Source of the DNA: JAAZFF01 sp964405775
GTDB lineage: Bacteria > Verrucomicrobiota > Kiritimatiellia > RFP12 > UBA3636
Reading direction: 5' to 3'
Assembly: GCA_964405775.1 (NCBI GenBank)
Contig: CAYOPG010000006.1
Coordinates: 1-48,314, forward strand
DNA: 48,314 nt
Shown here: piece by piece, positions 43,781-48,314 of the stretch
Layout of the letters: every line of letters begins with the position of its first letter
Position numbering within the stretch: the first letter of the stretch is position 1
The notes under the pieces: generated by a model
Told to the model about the DNA's origin: nothing
What the model saw: only the letters and a program-made list of their open reading frames with translations
Databases searched by the model: none
Translations under genes and position numbers: made by a program

Positions 43781-46700
43781 TTATGCCTGAGGTGTCTGAG
43801 CGCCTGGCACAGACATCGCGGCGATCTGCTGGAGAAGCTCGTACTTGCTCTTGAAGCGCCTGTCGGCCTCAGCGACCATCTTTGATGCGCCCTCCGGATC
43901 CGTCTTTGCAAGCATCTTGAACCGGTTCTCCATGCCCGCCTGTTCCGCAAAGTCGCGTGTGGGCGGCTTGCTGTCAATCGTGAGCGGGTTCTTGCCCTGC
44001 GCCACGTTGTCCGGATTGAAGCGATAGAGCGGGAAGTGGCCGCTTTCCACGGCGACTTTCTGGTTGTGCATGCCCGTTTCCATGTTCATACCGTGGTTAA
44101 TGCAGTGGGAGTAGGCTATGATTATCGCCGGGCCGTTGTAGGCCTCTGCCTCATTGAACGCTTTGACCGTTTGCGCGGTGTTGGCGCCCATAGCGACCTG
44201 AGCAACGTAGATGTTGCCGTAAGTCATCGAGATCATGCCCAGATCCTTCTTCTGCTGCGGCTTGCCGGCCGATGCGAATTTAGCAACAGCGCCAAGCGGC
44301 GTGGCCTTCGAAGCCTGTCCTCCGGTGTTGGAGTAGACTTCTGTGTCGAGCACGAGCACCTTGACCGGCTTGCCGGACGCGAGCACGTGGTCGAGGCCGC
44401 CATAGCCGATGTCATAAGCCCAGCCGTCGCCGCCAAGAATCCAGACGGATTTGCGGACGAGGTAGTCGGCTACCGACAGGAGCTGCCTGCATACGTCGCA
44501 ATCAACGCCCTGCAGCTTTTCTTTCAGGGCGGCTACGCGTGTGCGCTGCTGCTCGATCTCCTGAGAGGTTTCCTGCTTGGCATCACGGATTTCCGACGCG
44601 ATCTTCTTGACTTCATCCGATGATTGTTCCGCGGCGATGACTTTATCGATCAGCTCAAGGGCATAGCCGCCGAACTTCTCGACCGAGAGATACATACCCA
44701 GGCCGAACTGAGCGTTGTCCTCGAAGAGGCTGTTGCTCCACGCGGGGCCGCGGCCGTCTTCACGCTGGCAGTACGGGGTTGTGGGCAGGTTGCCGCCGTA
44801 GATGGACGTGCATCCAGTGGCATTTGCGATAAGAGCGCGATCGCCCAGCAACTGCGTCATTAGTTTGATGTAGGGAGTTTCACCGCAACCACCGCAAGCG
44901 CCCGAGAACTCAAAGAGCGGGCGGCATAGCTGCGAGCCCTTGATAGTGCCGAGGTTAAGTTTGGAGCGGTCGTAGTCTGGAATGCCCATGAAGAACTTGA
45001 AGTTCTCGGCTTCCTTCTCGCGCAGGGGAAGCTGGTCGGTCATCTTGATGGCGCCCTTCTCCTTCATCGGGCAGGAGAACACGCAGGCGCCGCAACCTAT
45101 GCAGTCCTCAGGGGCAACCTGAATGGTGAATTTCTTGCCAGCGAATTCCTTAGTCTTGGCATCGGCAGACTTGAACGTCTCAGGCGCACCTTCGAGGACA
45201 TCGGCGTCATATACCTTGCCGCGGATTGCGGCGTGGGGGCAGACGAGCGAGCATGTCGTGCACTGTATGCAGACGCTAGGATCCCAACGCGGAATCTGTG
45301 TCGCGACGTTGCGCTTCTCCCACTGTGTTGTGGACATTGGCCATGTGCCATCGTCGGGCATTGCGCTGACCGGGAGGTCATTGCCCTGCTGAGCAATTAT
45401 CTTGGCGGTAACTTTCTGGACAAACTCGGGAGCTTCGGCAGGCACGATCGGCGGCATCTTCTTTTTGCCGGACGGCTGCGAGGGATATTTGACTTCGAAA
45501 ACAGCATCGCGCGCCGCATCAATAGCGTCCCAGTTGCTCTTAACAACGTCGTCGCCCTTTCTGCCATACGCCTCTTTGGCGTATTTCTTAAGCAAATCTA
45601 TCGCCTCTTCTGCAGGGAGGATGTTTGCGATCTTGAAGAACGCTGTCTGCATGATCGTGTTGATGCGGCTGCCCATACCCATCTTTTCGGCGAGTTCGAC
45701 TGCGTTGATCACATAGAACTTGGCCTGTTTGTCGATTATCTTTTGCTCAAGCTCGTCCGGAAGGTTGTCCCAGACCGTATCAGCGGGGAATAAGCTCGCA
45801 AGCAGGAATGTGCCGCCTTGCTTCAGGTTCGACAGCATGTCGTATTTCTCGACGAACGAGAAGTTGTGGCAAGCGATGAAGTCGGCATTCGTGCAGAAGT
45901 ACGGGCTCTGTATCGGCTCCGGGCCGAAGCGGAGGTGCGATACCGTGATGCCGCCGGACTTCTTGGAGTCGTACTCGAAATACCCCTGCGCGAAGTTGTT
46001 CGTCTCGTCGCCGATGATCTTGATCGAGTTTTTGTTGGCGCCCACGGTGCCGTCGGAGCCGAGTCCGTAGAACATGCACTCCTTGCGGCCTTTGTGGTTC
46101 AGAACGAGAGAGCGGTCAAATTCCAGCGATGAGCCGGAGACATCGTCGTTGATGCCAACCGTGAAATGCTTCTTCGGCTTGTCCGATTTGGCGTTGTCGA
46201 ATATGCTTTTTACCATCGCGGGCGTGAAGTCCTTAGAGCCAAGTCCGTAGCGGCCGGCGATAGTGCGCGGATACTTCTGGAACTTCGTCTTATCGGCCTC
46301 CATCATCTCGCCTATCGCGGTGCGGACGTCGAGATAGAGGGGGTCGCCGATCGAGCCCGGCTCCTTGACGCGGTCGAGTACGGTGATTGTCTTGACGGTG
46401 TCAGGGATGGCGGCAGTGAATGCAGATACGCAGAACGGACGGAAAAGGCGGACTTTTATAACGCCGACCTTCTCGCCTTCCGAGATGAGTTTGTTGACCG
46501 TCTCGTGGACAGTCTCGCCGCCGGAACCCATGACAACCACAATGTGCTCCGCGTCGGGAGCGCCGACGTAATCGAAGAGCTTGTACTGGCGGCCTGTCAG
46601 TTTGGCAAATTTGTCCATGTACTTCTGGACAATGCCGGGTGTGGCCTTGTAGTAGGGGTTAGAGGTCTCACGGCCTTGGAAATAAACGTCCGGGTTCTGA

Positions 46701-47353
46701 GCCGTTCCCCGCATCTTGGGGCGATCGGGCGTTAGGCCGCGTGCGCGCTGAGCGAAGACAAGCTTGTCATCGATCATCGCACGTATAACGGAATCATCGA
46801 CCTCGTCGATCTTCTGTATCTCGTGCGAAGTGCGGAAACCGTCAAAGAAATGCACAAACGGTATGCGGCTCTCAAGCGTCGCGGCGTGAGCTATGAGCGC
46901 CAGGTCCATCACTTCCTGAACACCGGCGGAGGAGAGCATCGCGAAGCCGGTCTGGCGGCAGGACATCACGTCGCTGTGGTCGCCGAAAATCGAGAGCCCC
47001 TGATATGCGAGTGAACGGGCGGAGACATGGAAGACTGTCGGCGTTAGTTCGCCGGCGATCTTGTACATGTTGGGGATCATAAGCAGCAGACCTTGGGACG
47101 CAGTGAACGTCGTCGAAAGAGCTCCGGTTGTCAGAGCTCCGTGCACCGCGCCCGCGGCACCGCCTTCAGACTCCATTTCTACCACTTGAGGAACAGTGCC
47201 CCAGAGATTCAGGCGCTTGCGGGCGGACCATTCGTCGTACCATTCGGCCATCGTGGAGGAAGGCGTAATTGGATATATCGCGCAGACTTCGCTGCACTTG
47301 TAAGCTATTGTTGCCGCGGCTTCGTTGCCGTCGACCATGATTTTATTGGCCAT
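43781..47353 (-). CDS. nifJ: Pyruvate:ferredoxin (flavodoxin) oxidoreductase
   Basis: Oxidises pyruvate to acetyl-CoA and CO2 and reduces ferredoxin. The 1190-residue single chain has all domains: pyruvate-binding N-terminus (CAIYPITPSSTMAEW), two 4Fe-4S clusters (C695/698/701/705 and C751/754/757/761), the third-cluster cysteines C820, C823, C848 and C1084, and the thiamine diphosphate site (GGDGWAYDIGYGGLDHVL, then EVYSNTGGQ). It is complete. It supplies acetyl-CoA and reduced ferredoxin to an anaerobic fermenter. fba lies upstream on the same strand. A strong hairpin sits about 20 bases before its ATG. Confidence 0.97.
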   Translation of the reverse strand: MANKIMVDGNEAAATIAYKCSEVCAIYPITPSSTMAEWYDEWSARKRLNLWGTVPQVVEMESEGGAAGAVHGALTTGALSTTFTASQGLLLMIPNMYKIAGELTPTVFHVSARSLAYQGLSIFGDHSDVMSCRQTGFAMLSSAGVQEVMDLALIAHAATLESRIPFVHFFDGFRTSHEIQKIDEVDDSVIRAMIDDKLVFAQRARGLTPDRPKMRGTAQNPDVYFQGRETSNPYYKATPGIVQKYMDKFAKLTGRQYKLFDYVGAPDAEHIVVVMGSGGETVHETVNKLISEGEKVGVIKVRLFRPFCVSAFTAAIPDTVKTITVLDRVKEPGSIGDPLYLDVRTAIGEMMEADKTKFQKYPRTIAGRYGLGSKDFTPAMVKSIFDNAKSDKPKKHFTVGINDDVSGSSLEFDRSLVLNHKGRKECMFYGLGSDGTVGANKNSIKIIGDETNNFAQGYFEYDSKKSGGITVSHLRFGPEPIQSPYFCTNADFIACHNFSFVEKYDMLSNLKQGGTFLLASLFPADTVWDNLPDELEQKIIDKQAKFYVINAVELAEKMGMGSRINTIMQTAFFKIANILPAEEAIDLLKKYAKEAYGRKGDDVVKSNWDAIDAARDAVFEVKYPSQPSGKKKMPPIVPAEAPEFVQKVTAKIIAQQGNDLPVSAMPDDGTWPMSTTQWEKRNVATQIPRWDPSVCIQCTTCSLVCPHAAIRGKVYDADVLEGAPETFKSADAKTKEFAGKKFTIQVAPEDCIGCGACVFSCPMKEKGAIKMTDQLPLREKEAENFKFFMGIPDYDRSKLNLGTIKGSQLCRPLFEFSGACGGCGETPYIKLMTQLLGDRALIANATGCTSIYGGNLPTTPYCQREDGRGPAWSNSLFEDNAQFGLGMYLSVEKFGGYALELIDKVIAAEQSSDEVKKIASEIRDAKQETSQEIEQQRTRVAALKEKLQGVDCDVCRQLLSVADYLVRKSVWILGGDGWAYDIGYGGLDHVLASGKPVKVLVLDTEVYSNTGGQASKATPLGAVAKFASAGKPQQKKDLGMISMTYGNIYVAQVAMGANTAQTVKAFNEAEAYNGPAIIIAYSHCINHGMNMETGMHNQKVAVESGHFPLYRFNPDNVAQGKNPLTIDSKPPTRDFAEQAGMENRFKMLAKTDPEGASKMVAEADRRFKSKYELLQQIAAMSVPGAQTPQA

Positions 47354-47373
47354 TTCTCTTGTTTCTCCATTTT

Positions 47374-47406
47374 TTGGCCGGCTTCGGAACCCCCGAAGCC
47401 GGCCAA
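47374..47406 (-). other. Strong hairpin between fba and nifJ
   Basis: TTGGCCGGCTTCGG (47374-47387) and CCGAAGCCGGCCAA (47393-47406) pair perfectly over 14 bp with a five-base loop. On the minus strand it is followed by A, not U, so it is not a standard terminator. It may stabilise the fba message or affect nifJ translation. Confidence 0.75.
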
Positions 47407-47420
47407 ACGTTCAATCTATG

Positions 47421-48314
47421 TTATACCTTGGCGTTCTTGATGTACTCTCGTACCGACTCAAGCTGCCCTGCCGATCCCAGCACCTTGTTTTTGCCGGCTA
47501 TGTATTTGGCGTATTCCGACATGAACTCCTTGCCCACTGGGCGGAGATCGAAATTCTCCGGGTGTTCGATGAAGTGCTCGCGGTGGACGCGGCACCAGAC
47601 CAGACGCCCATCTGTGTCTATGTTGATTTTTGTCACGCCCATCTTCCCTGCCTTAGCAATGTCCTCTTCCGAGACGCCCTTGGCTCCGGGGAGCTTGCCG
47701 CCGGCGGCGTTGATGCGCTGGACTTCGTCCTGCGGGACGGAGCTCGACCCATGCATGACGAGCGGGAAGCGAGGCAGAAGCTCGGCGATCTCCTGGACAA
47801 CTTCGAAGTGAAGCCCCTGTGTACCAGAGAACTTGTACGCGCCATGGCTCGTTCCGATCGCGCAAGCCAGCGAATCACAACCGCTGCGTTTTACGAATTC
47901 AACAGCTTGTTTCGGATCGGTGAGCTTTGCGTCGGCTTCAGACACTGACACGTGCTCTTCAACACCGCCGAGCTTGCCTAGTTCCGCCTCGACCGAGATG
48001 CCCTTGGCGTGCGCGGCGTCAACCACGCGCTTAGTGATTTCAATGTTCTTCTCAAAAGGCTCTGACGAGGCGTCGATCATGACAGAGCTGTAGAAACCAC
48101 TGGCGATGCAGTCCATGCAGGACTCCTCGTCACCATGGTCGAGATGAACCGCAAAGATTGCTTTGGGGAAAATCTCGTCAGCCGCGCGGATCATTGCCTC
48201 AAGGAGGCGTTTATCCGTATAGGAGCGTGCGCCCTTGGAAATCTGTATGATGAAAGGTGCCTCGCTTTCGATGCAACCACGAAAGAGACCCATTATCTGC
48301 TCCGCGTTGTTGAT
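47421..48314 (-). CDS. fba: Class II fructose-bisphosphate aldolase (N-terminus cut by window edge)
   Basis: The frame is open to the right edge (INNAEQI precedes the first visible Met), so only about 20 N-terminal residues are missing. Zinc and catalytic motifs are AVHLDHGDE, EAELGKLGG, IGTSHGAYKF, MHGSSSVP and KINIDTDGRL, typical of class II. The long C-terminal part matches the 300-plus residue subtype. It cleaves or forms fructose 1,6-bisphosphate in glycolysis and gluconeogenesis. It lies 67 bases before nifJ on the same strand. Confidence 0.94.
   Translation of the reverse strand: MNNAEQIMGLFRGCIESEAPFIIQISKGARSYTDKRLLEAMIRAADEIFPKAIFAVHLDHGDEESCMDCIASGFYSSVMIDASSEPFEKNIEITKRVVDAAHAKGISVEAELGKLGGVEEHVSVSEADAKLTDPKQAVEFVKRSGCDSLACAIGTSHGAYKFSGTQGLHFEVVQEIAELLPRFPLVMHGSSSVPQDEVQRINAAGGKLPGAKGVSEEDIAKAGKMGVTKINIDTDGRLVWCRVHREHFIEHPENFDLRPVGKEFMSEYAKYIAGKNKVLGSAGQLESVREYIKNAKV

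Overview
The window is a metagenome-style scaffold from an anaerobic, Gram-negative (diderm) bacterium. Anaerobic metabolism is shown by a one-chain pyruvate:ferredoxin oxidoreductase (nifJ) and the oxygen-sensitive ribonucleotide reductase pair nrdD/nrdG. An outer membrane is shown by BamA, a Lol transporter, a SlyB-like lipoprotein, a Wza-like export lipoprotein and an outer-membrane barrel. Large secreted PKD/thrombospondin-type-3 proteins, Tad-type pilins, a GH42-like hydrolase and a CE15-like esterase together suggest a PVC-group organism, most likely Kiritimatiellota or a nearby Verrucomicrobiota/Lentisphaerota lineage. That placement rests on gene content only. No rRNA, prophage, insertion sequence or CRISPR array was seen. 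A run of 100 N at 38670-38769 is flanked by identical 55-bp sequences and looks like an assembler join rather than missing DNA. Layout, left to right. 1-5383 (minus): an apparent operon of four secreted proteins, two large beta-domain proteins flanking two related small coiled-coil proteins. 5704-8601: a secreted GH42-like glycosidase. 8896-15168: housekeeping genes (lepB, hslO, tsaB, adk), a membrane dynamin-like GTPase, and a pair made of a coiled-coil membrane protein and a 58-residue lipoprotein. 15572-18532: bamA and a six-helix membrane protein. 18542-21555 (minus): a Tad/Flp minor-pilin cluster without secretion motor genes. 21666-23363: a YbgC-type thioesterase, an EpmA-like EF-P ligase and thioredoxin. 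23914-29269: nrdDG, a LolC/E permease with LolD, and a SlyB-like lipoprotein. 29373-30479: the CE15-like esterase. 30474-37368 (minus): an exopolysaccharide block (outer-membrane barrel, Wzc-type tyrosine kinase, Wza-type lipoprotein, membrane helical-repeat protein, AsnB-type amidotransferase). 37506-39995 (minus): a translation block (tRNA-Ala, rpmI, rplT, rpmE, prfA). 40128-42396: aroA-aroC, with overlapping ends. 42527-48314 (minus): a C39-like protein and a VanZ-like protein, nifJ, and a class II fructose-bisphosphate aldolase cut by the right edge. Regulatory signals recur. Several genes have a TTGnnn, 17-bp spacer, TAGAAT-like promoter; lepB, bamA and lolC share TAGAATCA at the -10. aroA, the GH42-like gene and the first pilin gene have -10 boxes so close to the ATG that leaderless or nearly leaderless mRNAs are likely. 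Strong hairpins sit directly upstream of the start codons of wzc, the VanZ gene and nifJ. At wzc and VanZ they have the form of intrinsic terminators, so expression may depend on read-through. The most interesting candidates for undescribed biology are the four-gene secreted operon, the terminator-gated exopolysaccharide block, the motor-less Tad cluster, and the coiled-coil/mini-lipoprotein pair.
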